Origin: Rodentibacter rarus
GTDB taxonomy: Bacteria; Pseudomonadota; Gammaproteobacteria; Enterobacterales; Pasteurellaceae
Assembly (NCBI RefSeq): GCF_001998965.1
Contig: NZ_MLHJ01000009.1
Span: forward strand, 1 to 64,000
Direction: 5' to 3'
Length of the DNA stretch: 64,000 bases
Below the pieces are notes generated by a model. That model was not told the DNA's origin, did no database searches, and saw only the letters and a list, made by a program, of their open reading frames with translations. Below are positions 38,219 through 48,227 of the stretch, one piece after another. The position numbers and the translations under genes were made by a program. Within the stretch, counting starts at the first letter, position 1; each line of letters begins with the position of its first letter.

Positions 38219-38860
38219 TTACATCGGGCGTTCAGTGTGTAAGCCCCCTCTGTACCCTTCTTCATGATGATGTTTGCCTTTGCCGTGTCTTTCTTTATGT
38301 TTATGCTCACCTTGGCGATAGCCTTGATGTTTTGGCATATCCATAATCTCACCAGTTTCACCATTCACCATAACGTGGAAGCGTTGCCCGTTGGCACTGG
38401 TTTCAATTTTATACAAGCCTTGTCCATCACGGAATTTTAAATCAGCCTCTGCCACTTTACCGCCTGTTTTTTCTATGGCGACATTCATAGCCTGTTCAAA
38501 GGAAATTTTAGGTGTGTTTTGATTTTGGCGTACTTTTACTTCTTTTGGGGTTTTGCTGGTTGTACCTAAAATTTCACCGTTTACGGCATCTACATCCACT
38601 TGATGTTTTTGATTATTGGCGAAAAGATCTACTTGGAAATAATCCTTACCGTATTTGGTATGACGAAATTCCACTTCTTTGACTTTAGCATCCGCACCGA
38701 TTTTATTTTGTGCGGTACTCAGTGCTTGGCTTGCGGAAATTTGCGTTTTTGCTAAGGCTTCTTGCGCCTCAGGTGAAATCGCTTGCGCCATATTCGCCAC
38801 ACCGAATGCCGTTACACCGGTTAATAAAGTAGCTAAGATAGCCTTGTTTGATTTTTTCAT
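38219..38860 (-). CDS. Periplasmic PepSY-domain protein with His-rich tail
   Basis: This 213-residue exported protein has a signal peptide (about 1-27, ending NMAQA) and two PepSY-type units, one about 35-105 (VEFRHTKYGKDYFQVDLF, VDAVNGEIL) and one about 110-180 (LKFRDGQGLYKIE, VNGETGEIM). The C-terminal tail is rich in His and Lys (HKHKERHGKGKHHHEE), suggesting metal binding. It is first in a run with the response regulator and kinase, so it may be a sensor accessory or a target. Confidence 0.85.
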   Translation of the reverse strand: MKKSNKAILATLLTGVTAFGVANMAQAISPEAQEALAKTQISASQALSTAQNKIGADAKVKEVEFRHTKYGKDYFQVDLFANNQKHQVDVDAVNGEILGTTSKTPKEVKVRQNQNTPKISFEQAMNVAIEKTGGKVAEADLKFRDGQGLYKIETSANGQRFHVMVNGETGEIMDMPKHQGYRQGEHKHKERHGKGKHHHEEGYRGGLHTERPM

Positions 38861-39101
38861 TGTTTTCTCCTTGTATGAAGTTTGAGAGTGACGGTTCGCA
38901 ACCCACTTGCTTTCCGATGGTGTGAATTTTAAAGGGAGAAAATTAGGGGAAAATTAGCAGATAAAATTTCTATAAAAAATGTTAACACTATCACAAAATC
39001 AACGTTTGATCGTTGATTATAGAGGGATTTAGTCATAGAGTGTAACTATTTGATTTATCTTACTGTGATAAGAAAAAAGTCATATCTATTTGTGATTTAT
39101 C

Positions 39102-39119
39102 TTGAAGTATTCACTTCAA
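39102..39119. promoter_or_regulatory. Perfect inverted repeat upstream of ptsG (candidate operator)
   Basis: TTGAAGT-ATTC-ACTTCAA is an 18-bp palindrome with 7-base arms, 33 bases before the ptsG ATG, where a repressor would block transcription. The protein is not known. The gap 38861-39151 contains no gene and several TGTGA half-sites. Confidence 0.5.
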
Positions 39120-39151
39120 TGATAGAAATTTCAAATTAAAGTGAGGAACCT

Positions 39152-40645
39152 ATGTTTAAACAACTCCAACAAATCGGCAAAGCCTTTATGTTGCCGATTG
39201 CCATTTTGCCTGCCGCCGGTCTGTTACTTGGTATTGGTGGTGCATTATCCAATAAAGCTACGGTACAAGCCTATCCCATATTGGATAATCCTTTATTGCA
39301 AGGGATTTTCCAAATTATGTCTTCTGCCGGTTCGGTGGTTTTTGCGAATTTGGCATTATTTCTTTGTATCGGTTTAGGTATTGGACTGGCAAAACGGGAT
39401 AAAGGCGTGGCTGCACTTGCGGCAGTGGTCGGTTATTTGATTATGACCGGGACGATTTCTGCCTTAATTCCTCTGTTCTCCCCTGAAGTAAAAAGTATCG
39501 ATACCGGTGTGATTGGATCATTAGTGATGGGATTGGTGACAGTAAAACTGCATAATCGTTACCATAATATCCAATTACCGCAAATCTTGGGCTTTTTTGG
39601 TGGTTCCCGATTTGTGCCAATTGTCACGGCATTTACGGCGATTTTTATTGGTGCCATTTTCTTTTTAATTTGGCCGACTTTTCAGAGCTGGTTAGTGTCC
39701 GCAGGACAAAGCATTGCTTCAATGGGTGAGATCGGTACATTTTTCTATGGTTTTCTTATGCGGTTAAGTGGCGCAGTAGGGCTACACCATATGATCTATC
39801 CGCTATTTTGGTACACAGAATTGGGTGGAACAGAAATCGTAAACGGCGAAACGATTATTGGTGCACAAAAAATCTTCTTTGCTCAATTAGCTGATCCGAA
39901 CCATCAAGGCTTATTTACTGAAGGCACACGTTTCTTTGCCGGTCGTTTTGATACTATGATGTTTGGTTTACCGGCAGCCTGCTTGGCGATGTATCATTGT
40001 GTGCCAAAAGCTCGCAGGCCAAAAATTGGCGGATTATTTTTAGGGGCGGCCTTAACCTCATTCATTACCGGTATTACTGAACCTATTGAATTTATGTTCT
40101 TATTCGTTGCGCCTTGGCTTTATGTTTTCCACGCATTTTTGGACGGTGTTTCTTTCTATATTGCCGATTTACTGAATATTTCCATTGGAAATACGTTCTC
40201 CGGCGGATTTATTGATTTCTTACTCTTTGGCATTTTACAAGGTGAGGCAAATACCCATTGGGTTCGTGTTATTTTTGTCGGTATTCTTTGGGCGGCACTC
40301 TATTATTTCTCCTTCCGTTTCTTAATTACCCGATTCAATGTGATGACACCGGGAAGAGCGGAAGAGATAGAAGAAAGCGTAGAACGGCAAACCACTTCTC
40401 TCACGGAAAATGCTCATCAGATCATCGTAGGTCTTGGTGGTGCGGAAAATATCGAAAATGTGGATGCTTGCATTACCCGTTTGCGGGTATCCGTTAAGGA
40501 TGTGAAATTAGTGGATAAAGCCCGCTTAAAATCCCTTGGAGCCATTGATGTGTTGGAAGTCGGTGGAGGAATTCAAGCCGTTTTCGGTGCGAAAGCCGTG
40601 TTATATAAAAGCGAAGTCAATCAGATTTTAGGAAAAGAAGATTAG
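39152..40645 (+). CDS. ptsG: PTS glucose-specific transporter subunit IICB
   Basis: This 497-residue permease imports and phosphorylates glucose (or a similar hexose) with EI, HPr and a separate IIA. The IIC domain (1-395) has about ten helices, GITEPIEFMFLFVAPWLYV, and the opening FKQLQQIGKAFMLPIAILPA. The IIB domain (about 415-497) carries the phospho-Cys in DACITRLRVSV. A good ribosome site (AAAGTGAGG) precedes ATG. No IIA domain is fused. Maltose/glucose MalX-like specificity cannot be excluded. Many H. influenzae strains lack a glucose PTS, so this is a distinguishing gene. Confidence 0.88.
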   Translation: MFKQLQQIGKAFMLPIAILPAAGLLLGIGGALSNKATVQAYPILDNPLLQGIFQIMSSAGSVVFANLALFLCIGLGIGLAKRDKGVAALAAVVGYLIMTGTISALIPLFSPEVKSIDTGVIGSLVMGLVTVKLHNRYHNIQLPQILGFFGGSRFVPIVTAFTAIFIGAIFFLIWPTFQSWLVSAGQSIASMGEIGTFFYGFLMRLSGAVGLHHMIYPLFWYTELGGTEIVNGETIIGAQKIFFAQLADPNHQGLFTEGTRFFAGRFDTMMFGLPAACLAMYHCVPKARRPKIGGLFLGAALTSFITGITEPIEFMFLFVAPWLYVFHAFLDGVSFYIADLLNISIGNTFSGGFIDFLLFGILQGEANTHWVRVIFVGILWAALYYFSFRFLITRFNVMTPGRAEEIEESVERQTTSLTENAHQIIVGLGGAENIENVDACITRLRVSVKDVKLVDKARLKSLGAIDVLEVGGGIQAVFGAKAVLYKSEVNQILGKED

Positions 40646-40652
40646 ATAATAA

Positions 40653-40687
40653 ATATCCTCCCTACCATTTTGGATAAGGGAGGATAT
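40653..40687. terminator. Terminator between ptsG and the YciI-like gene
   Basis: ATATCCTCCCT/AGGGAGGATAT (11-bp perfect arms, 13-base loop), flanked by ATAA and GTATTTTATT, separates convergent genes. Confidence 0.8.
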
Positions 40688-40707
40688 GTATTTTATTGCG
40701 TGACAGA

Positions 40708-41007
40708 CTAGGCTTTCACTACTTTACCAATATTTGCAGCAATCATTTTCGGCGCAAACTCACGGATTTCATATTCAGCTAAATTCGGATAGTAGCAATC
40801 TTCTTCTAAAATTTTTTGTAATGTTTCACGGCTTTCTGTTTCGGCAAAAATGACACCCGAATGTGCATCGGTATCCGTATAAGGGCCAAGCATTAAAAAT
40901 TGACCTGCTTGGAAATATTTCTTAAACCATTCAACATGGATTGGGAATAATTCATTGTGTTGTTCTTCAGAAATGTCTGATTTAACAGTGATATTAATAA
41001 TATACAT
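40708..41007 (-). CDS. YciI-like protein
   Basis: This 99-residue protein has the ferredoxin-like YCII pattern: MYIINITVKSD, a His in PIHVEWFKKYFQAGQFLMLG, and GVIFAETESRETLQKILEED. The family includes possible small-molecule isomerases or hydrolases with unproven roles. It lies 49 bases after the quinone-reductase gene and is probably cotranscribed with it. Confidence 0.85.
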   Translation of the reverse strand: MYIINITVKSDISEEQHNELFPIHVEWFKKYFQAGQFLMLGPYTDTDAHSGVIFAETESRETLQKILEEDCYYPNLAEYEIREFAPKMIAANIGKVVKA

Positions 41008-41056
41008 CGCTTTTCCTTTAATAATGTGATTGATTTATAGGCTGAGGAATTAAATA

Positions 41057-41614
41057 TCAATCCACTGCTTTCTCAATCTCAGTGACTAAACGTGCAGCGT
41101 GCTCTTGCGCTATCATTTTTTGCTCCGCAATTTTAGCTTCATCACGTCCTACATAGCTTAATCCATAAGTGATCACCGGGCGTTGATAGTCTAAATTGCA
41201 TAACGCTGCAAAGGTTTCAAACTGTGATAAATAATCTTCTACGGTGTGTTTGAAGAAGCCCTCTTTTTGATATAGCGCGTTTGGTGCACCGGTCGTCGTG
41301 GAAATAATCAATTTTTTACCACCAATTTTAGCCGTTGAGCCGTGTGCAAAGCCGTGAACGAATACTTTATCAATCCATAATTTCATTAATCCCGGGACGG
41401 AATACCAAGAGAACGGAAATTGAAACACGATCACATCCGCTTCTAAAATGGCGGATTGCTCCGCTTCAATATTAAATTGATAGGTTGGATAAAGACTGTC
41501 TAAACGGCGGATTTTGGCATGAGGTAAGGATTTTCCCACCGCTTGTAAAATCTCAGTATTTGCTACGGAGTGGTTTAAATCAGGGTGACCTGAAACGATC
41601 AGTATATTTTTCAT
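41057..41614 (-). CDS. NAD(P)H-dependent quinone oxidoreductase (MdaB/KefF-like flavodoxin fold)
   Basis: This 185-residue FMN- or FAD-binding reductase has the N-terminal SGHPDLNHSVAN phosphate loop, the FQFPFSWYSVPGLMKLWIDK strand-helix (about 70-90) and a TTTGAPNALYQ loop. These are diagnostic of NQO1/KefF-type proteins that reduce quinones by two electrons. It is divergent from a LysR regulator, an arrangement typical of electrophile-induced reductases. Confidence 0.9.
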   Translation of the reverse strand: MKNILIVSGHPDLNHSVANTEILQAVGKSLPHAKIRRLDSLYPTYQFNIEAEQSAILEADVIVFQFPFSWYSVPGLMKLWIDKVFVHGFAHGSTAKIGGKKLIISTTTGAPNALYQKEGFFKHTVEDYLSQFETFAALCNLDYQRPVITYGLSYVGRDEAKIAEQKMIAQEHAARLVTEIEKAVD

Positions 41615-41720
41615 TGCATTTTCCTGTGTCGAATTGTTATCTGATGTTGCGCATTATAGCCAAAATATTTATGATGATTAAGTAGAGAAAAGCGAAAATA
41701 CTTTTAGGAATAAACTAATA

Positions 41721-42623
41721 ATGAAAGATAATTCGTATTATGGACAACTCAATGTTTTTCAAATCATTGCACAAGAAGGCAGTATTTCCGCCGCGGCTCG
41801 TAAACTGGGCATTGCCGTGCCTTCTGCCAGCCAATCGTTGAAGTTATTGGAACAAAAAATGGGTGTTCCCCTGTTTCATCGCACCACAAGAAATATTCAG
41901 CTGACCGAAGCGGGGCGACAATTGTTTGCCCGAACAAAAATGGCAATGATGACGCTCAATCAAGCGTTCGAGGAAATCCAAAATTTTAATAGCGAACCGA
42001 GTGGTACGGTTCGGATCACCCTTTCCCGCTTTGCTTATCAACTAATTTTACGCCCCTATTTAACGGAATTTCATAACCGTTATCCACAAATTCAACTGGA
42101 AATTTCCCTCAATGATGCCTTAGTCAATTTATTAGAAGAAGGCTTTGATCTTGGTATTCGATTTGGCAATCGCATTGATGAGGGAATGATTGCACGTCAA
42201 TTACTGCCTGCATTTAAAGAGGGGCTGTATGTGAGCCAAGCCTATTTACAAAAATACGGTAAGCCCAAAACACCGAAAGATTTGACCGCACACCAGCTCA
42301 TTGGTTATCGCTTTATTTCTTCCAATCGAATTGAACCACTTGTATTGAATATTGATGGGCAAGAGACGGCATTGAATATGGATACGCCCTTACTTTGCAA
42401 TGATCCTGAAATTATTGCCGATGCTACTCGTCAAGGTTTAGGAATAGGACGAATTTTTGAACCCAATATGCAAACTTTTGAGGATAAAGAAAATTTTGTG
42501 CCGATTTTACAAAATCATTGGCGTGAATATCCGCCACTCTATTTGTATTATTTACAACACAGCCAAAAAGCAAGGAAAGTACAGTCGGTGATTGAGTTTT
42601 TATTGGAGAAAATGGGGAAATGA
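41721..42623 (+). CDS. LysR-family transcriptional regulator
   Basis: This 300-residue protein has the LysR helix-turn-helix (about 8-66, GSISAAARKLGIAVPSASQS then LKLLEQKMGVPLFHRTTR) and an effector domain with the GFDLGIRFGNRIDEGMIARQ block of the AaeR/YafC-type subgroup. It is divergent from the quinone reductase, with 106 bases between starts, and probably controls it. The effector is unknown. Confidence 0.9.
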   Translation: MKDNSYYGQLNVFQIIAQEGSISAAARKLGIAVPSASQSLKLLEQKMGVPLFHRTTRNIQLTEAGRQLFARTKMAMMTLNQAFEEIQNFNSEPSGTVRITLSRFAYQLILRPYLTEFHNRYPQIQLEISLNDALVNLLEEGFDLGIRFGNRIDEGMIARQLLPAFKEGLYVSQAYLQKYGKPKTPKDLTAHQLIGYRFISSNRIEPLVLNIDGQETALNMDTPLLCNDPEIIADATRQGLGIGRIFEPNMQTFEDKENFVPILQNHWREYPPLYLYYLQHSQKARKVQSVIEFLLEKMGK

Positions 42624-42744
42624 AAGTGTGGTTAGTTTTGTTGTTTTTTTTACCAAGAAAAAATTAAGAAAAAGCTAGAAAAAACTCGTATTTATCACTT
42701 CGATACATTGTCTCTTGCTAACAACTCAGCATTTAATTCAATAT

Positions 42745-42977
42745 AATGTGGGGCAATTATCGCTGTATTTACTTATGGTTTATTGATCACTTCTTACCGA
42801 TTTTTTTATTACCTGTGCTTGGTTTTTCCAATACCACATTTTACGATTCGAATTTTAGTGCGGTAGGGATTGTATTAGGCAATATGGCTCAATATTTATT
42901 GCAAATATTATTCCGGTTATAATTGTCGGAATCTTTGCCTTATTAGTAGTATATAACTATATGGCGAAAAAAACGTA
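42745..42977 (+). pseudogene. Debris of a multi-helix membrane protein
   Basis: Two frames give hydrophobic, helix-like peptides: GAIIAVFTYGLLITS or WFIDHFLPIFLLPVLGF near 42750-42830, and IANIIPVIIVGIFALLVVYN ending MAKKT-stop at 42977. Frameshifts separate them. It is the C-terminal end of a lost transporter-like gene; the family was not recognised. Confidence 0.5.
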
Positions 42978-43163
42978 GGAAGGTGAGTTATGAACACAAT
43001 GCGTCTTTCACGATTTGTCAATCAAATTCGATTATCCGAATACAAGTGAGCCGCAGAGAGCAGCTTTGTCAATGGAAATAGTGGTATTTTTCTACCGCTC
43101 AATTAACCCCTTGCGGTAAAAACCATTCAGATTGATTCACTCTTCTTGCACTAGGTTTATTAT

Positions 43164-43676
43164 TTAGCCCACCGACTTATTTTTCTTTTGCCTTTTGACT
43201 ACCTCAATAACACCATGTCGTATAGGATGATACAGAATTTCATCATATTCTAACTTTTCCATTTCAAAAATTTTTAAAACAATTTCACTGGTTGCTATCC
43301 ATTAATTGATATATTTTTTGCAGAATAGCTGCAACCAATTTACAGGGGATTTCTTTAATAAACCGTTTTTGAGATAAGTGTATTTATGTGCTTCAATTGG
43401 AACATTGGTATTTAAAAAGAAATTATCGTGATTAGGATTGAGAATAAACAACGCCTCCTCAGTTTTGATCTTTGTTAAAGCATTTTCACGACAATATTTA
43501 AAATGCTCTGCTTTACGCTTTAACGTATTAATTTTACGATTGATAAGTGGATAGTTATGTGAATTTACATAAAAATCACCATTGAGTTAAAATTTCAATA
43601 GAGATTTTAAGGCTTTTAATCGGTTAGATATTTGTGCAACTACTACATAATACTGTAATTTTTAACCTCACTTTCT
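43164..43676 (-). pseudogene. Minus-strand gene relic with two in-frame stops, glycosyltransferase-like start
   Basis: A single frame on the minus strand reads coherently from about 43676 to 43164 except for TAA at 43587-43589 and TAA at 43302-43304. Segments include QYYVVVAQISNRLKALKSLL, a 94-codon open stretch (FYVNSHNYPLINRK ... YLKNGLLKKSPVNWLQLFCK) and EYDEILYHPIRHGVIEVVK. The first block recalls nucleotide-sugar transferases that begin with a GNRxKAL-like motif, but the family is not certain. The remainder of the 1345-base gap 42624-43968 shows no intact gene. Confidence 0.55.
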
Positions 43677-43968
43677 TTCTCATCTTCTATTTCTTATCAG
43701 TTTCTTTTATATTTGTTTATCAGAATCTTAACGTCAAGACTTAATCTGAGATATTCCATTATTGACGTTTTTTATCACTAATTGATTTCAATATTAAGAT
43801 CGAAAGAATTATTAGTGATTTTTTAATTTAGAATTTTATTTGGTTTTCAGAGTAAAATTTGTCTTTATTCCTAAATTACATATCAATTAACCAAAAGTTC
43901 TTGGCATCTTCAGGCTGAATTCATTAAAAATAACCCTATCTTTTCTTTGTTTGACTTTAGGAGGACCA

Positions 43969-45009
43969 ATGCTTTTAACCGGGTTATTTTGTGGAATTTT
44001 GCTTGGCTTTGTGATGCAACGTGGACGATTTTGTATCACGGGCGCATTCCGTGATCTCTATGTGACAAAAAGCAATAAAATGTTTGTTGCTTTGCTGATT
44101 GCCATTACTGTGCAATCCGTTGGTTTTTTCATTTTGAAAGAAGTGGGTTGGTTAAATATTGAACCGGTCAAAAACTTTGAATTTGTTGCCGTGATGGTCG
44201 GTTCTTTTCTGTTTGGCATCGGCATTATTTATGCCGGCGGTTGCGCTACAGGGACATGGTATCGTGCGGCAGAGGGTTTAATCGGGAGCTGGGTAGCATT
44301 GTTTATGTATATGCTGTTTAGTGCAATGATGCGTACCGGTCCTTTGGGCGAGTTCAATCAAACATTACGCAGTGTAAAAGTAGACGAACGCAATATTTAT
44401 GAAAGTGTTGGGATATCCGCATGGTGGCTGGTGGCATTATTAACCCTTATCACAGGCTATTTGGTGTATAAACACTTGGCGAAACCACAAGCAAAAGTGG
44501 CAACACTCAAACCAAAGAAAACCGGCCTTGCCCATATTTTATTTGAAAAACGTTGGCATCCTTTTGTTTCTGCCACATTAATCGGTTTGATTGCCCTTGC
44601 GGCTTGGCCATTAAGTGTGGCAACCGGACGAATTGGTGGTTTGGGCATCACTACGCCATCAGCCAATATCATGCAATTCTTAATTACCAACGAGGTCAAA
44701 TTTATTAATTGGGGCGTATTCTTAGTATTAGGGATCTTTATCGGTTCATTTATCGCCGCAAAAGGGAGCAACGAATTTCGTCTTCGCCTACCGGATACGC
44801 AAACTATGATACGCAGTACATTTGGTGGTTCACTCATGGGAATTGGAGCGAGCCTAGCAGGTGGTTGCTCAATCGGCAATGCCCTTGTCGCGACCGCTTA
44901 TTTTTCATGGCAAGGTTGGGTATCCCTTCCATTAATGGTGTTGGGAACATGGTTTGCCGCTTATTTCACCATTATCCGTCCACAACAATTAAAAGCGGTT
45001 ACCGCTTAA
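43969..45009 (+). CDS. YeeE/YedE-family sulfur-compound transporter
   Basis: This 346-residue inner-membrane protein has about nine helices in two repeats, each with the family Cys-Gly motif: MQRGRFCITGAFRD and YAGGCATGTWYRAAEG, then AGGCSIGNALVATAYFSWQG. YeeE-type proteins import thiosulfate; YedE relatives are tied to selenium. The ATG at 43969 has AGGAGG just upstream, better than the TTG at 43951. It is followed 15 bases later by a TusA-like gene, the usual pair. Confidence 0.9.
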   Translation: MLLTGLFCGILLGFVMQRGRFCITGAFRDLYVTKSNKMFVALLIAITVQSVGFFILKEVGWLNIEPVKNFEFVAVMVGSFLFGIGIIYAGGCATGTWYRAAEGLIGSWVALFMYMLFSAMMRTGPLGEFNQTLRSVKVDERNIYESVGISAWWLVALLTLITGYLVYKHLAKPQAKVATLKPKKTGLAHILFEKRWHPFVSATLIGLIALAAWPLSVATGRIGGLGITTPSANIMQFLITNEVKFINWGVFLVLGIFIGSFIAAKGSNEFRLRLPDTQTMIRSTFGGSLMGIGASLAGGCSIGNALVATAYFSWQGWVSLPLMVLGTWFAAYFTIIRPQQLKAVTA

Positions 45010-45024
45010 TTTGAGGAGAAAAAC

Positions 45025-45246
45025 ATGATTGTAAAATTACCAACACTGGGTTTAGTTTGCCCTTTTCCCCTAGTGGAAGCCAAAGCCGAAATGGCAAAAC
45101 TGAATAAAGGCGATGGCCTTGAAATTGAATTCGATTGTACGCAAGCCACCGAAGCTATCCCGGCTTGGGCGGCGGAGGAAGGTTATGAAGTCACCAATTT
45201 TGAACAAATCGGTGACGCAAAATGGACAATCACTGTCCTGAAATAA
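45025..45246 (+). CDS. TusA/YeeD-like sulfur-carrier protein
   Basis: This 73-residue SirA/TusA-fold protein has the conserved Cys in LGLVCPFPLVEAKAEM (CPxP motif, residue about 12). It probably accepts sulfur from the YeeE-type transporter encoded just before it. A perfect GAGGAG ribosome site precedes ATG. Confidence 0.92.
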   Translation: MIVKLPTLGLVCPFPLVEAKAEMAKLNKGDGLEIEFDCTQATEAIPAWAAEEGYEVTNFEQIGDAKWTITVLK

Positions 45247-45253
45247 GCAACCA

Positions 45254-45292
45254 AAGTGCGGTTAAAAAACAACAGGATTTTTAACCGCACTT
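45254..45292. terminator. USS-pair bidirectional terminator
   Basis: A perfect 15-bp inverted repeat (45254-45268 with 45278-45292) contains AAGTGCGGT and ACCGCACTT. It ends both the yeeE-tusA unit and the convergent nanQ gene. Confidence 0.92.
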
Positions 45293-45302
45293 GACATAAA
45301 AA

Positions 45303-45782
<480 letters not shown>

Positions 45783-46014
45783 TTATGAATGAATAAAAAT
45801 CAAGCTATCATAACAAGTTGCTGTTATGAAATAAAGTTACCAATCACAGCAAAACATCTGTATAATGTGCAAGTTTTATTTTCTGTATTAGCGTGCGGCT
45901 AACAAAAGAAATTTTTTCACAAAAGTGCGGTCAATTTTCTTAAAGATTTCTTTTGCTAGTCGCAATCTGGAAAATAAAACGTTGTTTTTAATATCAAAAT
46001 CAAAGGAAAACATA

Positions 46015-48144
46015 GTGAATCCAATTGTTAAACAATTTAAATATGGTCAACACACTGTAACATTAGAAACCGGTGCGATTGCCCGTCAAGCCACTGCCGC
46101 TGTGATGGCAAGTATGGACGATACCAGCGTGTTCGTTACCGTTGTGGCGAAAAAAGATGTGAAAGAAGGTCAAGATTTCTTCCCTTTAACGGTGAATTAT
46201 CAAGAGCGTACTTACGCCGCCGGTCGTATTCCGGGGGGGTTCTTCAAACGTGAAGGTCGTCCGTCTGAAGGCGAAACCTTAATTGCCCGTTTAATTGACC
46301 GCCCTATCCGCCCATTATTCCCGGAAGGTTTCTTCAATGAAATTCAAGTGGTTGCTACTGTTGTGTCCGTCAATCCACAAATCAGCCCGGATTTAGTGGC
46401 GATGATTGGTGCTTCGGCGGCATTATCTTTATCCGGCGTGCCATTTAGCGGCCCTATCGGTGCTGCTCGTGTTGGCTTTATCAACAATCAATTTGTGTTA
46501 AATCCAACCATGGCGGAACAAAAACAAAGCCGTTTGGATCTTGTTGTGGCAGGAACAGATAAAGCCGTATTAATGGTGGAATCTGAAGCGGATATTTTAA
46601 CTGAAGAACAAATGTTATCTGCGGTAGTATTCGGTCATCAGCAACAACAAGTGGTGATTGAAGCGATTAAAGAATTTACCGCAGAAGCCGGTAAACCACG
46701 TTGGGATTGGGTTGCACCTGAGCCAAACACGGATTTAATCAATAAAGTAAAAGCCATTGCAGAAACCCGTTTGGGCGATGCTTACCGCATTACCGAAAAA
46801 CAAACCCGCTATGCGCAAATTGATGCGATTAAAGCAGATGTGATCGCACAAATTACTGCAGAAGATGAAGAGATCAGTGAAGGGAAAATCGTTGATATTT
46901 TCACCGCACTTGAAAGCCAAATCGTTCGTGGTCGTATCATCGCCGGTGAACCCCGTATTGATGGTCGTACCGTTGATACTGTGCGTGCTTTGGATATTTG
47001 CACCGGGGTGTTACCACGCACCCATGGTTCGGCTATTTTTACCCGTGGCGAAACCCAAGCCTTAGCCGTTGCCACATTAGGTACTGAGCGTGATGCACAA
47101 ATTATCGATGAATTGACCGGTGAACGTTCCGATCATTTCTTATTCCACTACAATTTCCCACCTTACTCTGTGGGTGAAACCGGTATGATCGGCTCACCAA
47201 AACGTCGTGAAATCGGTCACGGTCGTTTAGCAAAACGTGGTGTGGCGGCCGTCATGCCAACCCTTGCGGAATTCCCTTATGTAGTGCGTGTGGTATCTGA
47301 AATTACTGAATCCAACGGTTCTTCATCCATGGCATCGGTATGTGGTGCGTCATTAGCATTAATGGATGCCGGTGTACCTATTAAAGCAGCGGTTGCAGGT
47401 ATCGCAATGGGGTTAGTGAAAGAAGATGAAAAATTCGTGGTACTTTCCGATATTCTTGGTGATGAAGATCACCTTGGTGATATGGACTTTAAAGTGGCGG
47501 GTACACGTGAAGGCGTAACCGCACTTCAAATGGATATCAAAATTGAAGGGATCACACCGGAAATTATGCAAATTGCGTTAAATCAAGCGAAAAGTGCACG
47601 TTTGCATATTCTCGGTGTTATGGAACAAGCGATTCCGGCACCTCGTGCAGAGATTTCTGACTATGCCCCTCGTATCCATACGATGAAAATCGATCCGAAG
47701 AAAATCAAAGATGTGATTGGTAAAGGCGGGGCAACTGTCCGTGCCCTAACCGAAGAAACCGGTACGTCAATTGATATTGATGACGATGGTACAGTGAAAA
47801 TTGCCGCTGTTGATAATAATGCAGCGAAAAACGTGATGGTGCGCATTGAAGAAATCGTTGCAGAAGTGGAAACCGGTGCGGTTTATAAAGGTAAAGTGAC
47901 CCGCTTGGCAGATTTTGGTGCTTTCGTTGCTATAGTGGGCAACAAAGAAGGATTAGTTCACATTTCTCAAATCGCTGAGGAGCGTGTCGAGAAAGTGAGC
48001 GATTACCTTCAACTTGGTCAAGAAGTCAATGTAAAAGTGGTGGAAATTGATCGTCAAGGCCGTATTCGTCTGACAATGAAAGATCTTGCGCCAAAACCAG
48101 ATCTCGAAATGATTCAAGAAGAACCCGCCGAAATGTTGGAATAA
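46015..48144 (+). CDS. pnp: Polyribonucleotide nucleotidyltransferase (PNPase)
   Basis: PNPase degrades RNA phosphorolytically from the 3' end within the degradosome. The 709-residue protein has two RNase PH domains, a KH domain ([20 protein letters not shown], about residue 560) and an S1 domain (about 620-690). The start is GTG 46015, giving [20 protein letters not shown], which matches E. coli MLNPIVRKFQYGQ; AAAGGA lies 8 bases upstream. The open frame extends 30 codons upstream without a ribosome site. A long leader (45774-46014) may hold the autoregulatory RNA structure known in other bacteria. Confidence 0.96.
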   Translation: MNPIVKQFKYGQHTVTLETGAIARQATAAVMASMDDTSVFVTVVAKKDVKEGQDFFPLTVNYQERTYAAGRIPGGFFKREGRPSEGETLIARLIDRPIRPLFPEGFFNEIQVVATVVSVNPQISPDLVAMIGASAALSLSGVPFSGPIGAARVGFINNQFVLNPTMAEQKQSRLDLVVAGTDKAVLMVESEADILTEEQMLSAVVFGHQQQQVVIEAIKEFTAEAGKPRWDWVAPEPNTDLINKVKAIAETRLGDAYRITEKQTRYAQIDAIKADVIAQITAEDEEISEGKIVDIFTALESQIVRGRIIAGEPRIDGRTVDTVRALDICTGVLPRTHGSAIFTRGETQALAVATLGTERDAQIIDELTGERSDHFLFHYNFPPYSVGETGMIGSPKRREIGHGRLAKRGVAAVMPTLAEFPYVVRVVSEITESNGSSSMASVCGASLALMDAGVPIKAAVAGIAMGLVKEDEKFVVLSDILGDEDHLGDMDFKVAGTREGVTALQMDIKIEGITPEIMQIALNQAKSARLHILGVMEQAIPAPRAEISDYAPRIHTMKIDPKKIKDVIGKGGATVRALTEETGTSIDIDDDGTVKIAAVDNNAAKNVMVRIEEIVAEVETGAVYKGKVTRLADFGAFVAIVGNKEGLVHISQIAEERVEKVSDYLQLGQEVNVKVVEIDRQGRIRLTMKDLAPKPDLEMIQEEPAEMLE

Positions 48145-48160
48145 TCTTGATAACTTTAAT

Positions 48161-48200
48161 CAAAACTTGGTGGTATCACACCATCAAGTTTTGTTATTTT
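48161..48200 (+). terminator. Hairpin between pnp and nlpI
   Basis: CAAAACTTGGTGG and CCATCAAGTTTTG (13-bp arms, one G-T pair) are followed by TTATTTTC. It is probably a partial terminator or processing site within the pnp-nlpI unit. Confidence 0.8.
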
Positions 48201-48227
48201 CTGAATGAATTACACAAAAGAAAGCAA

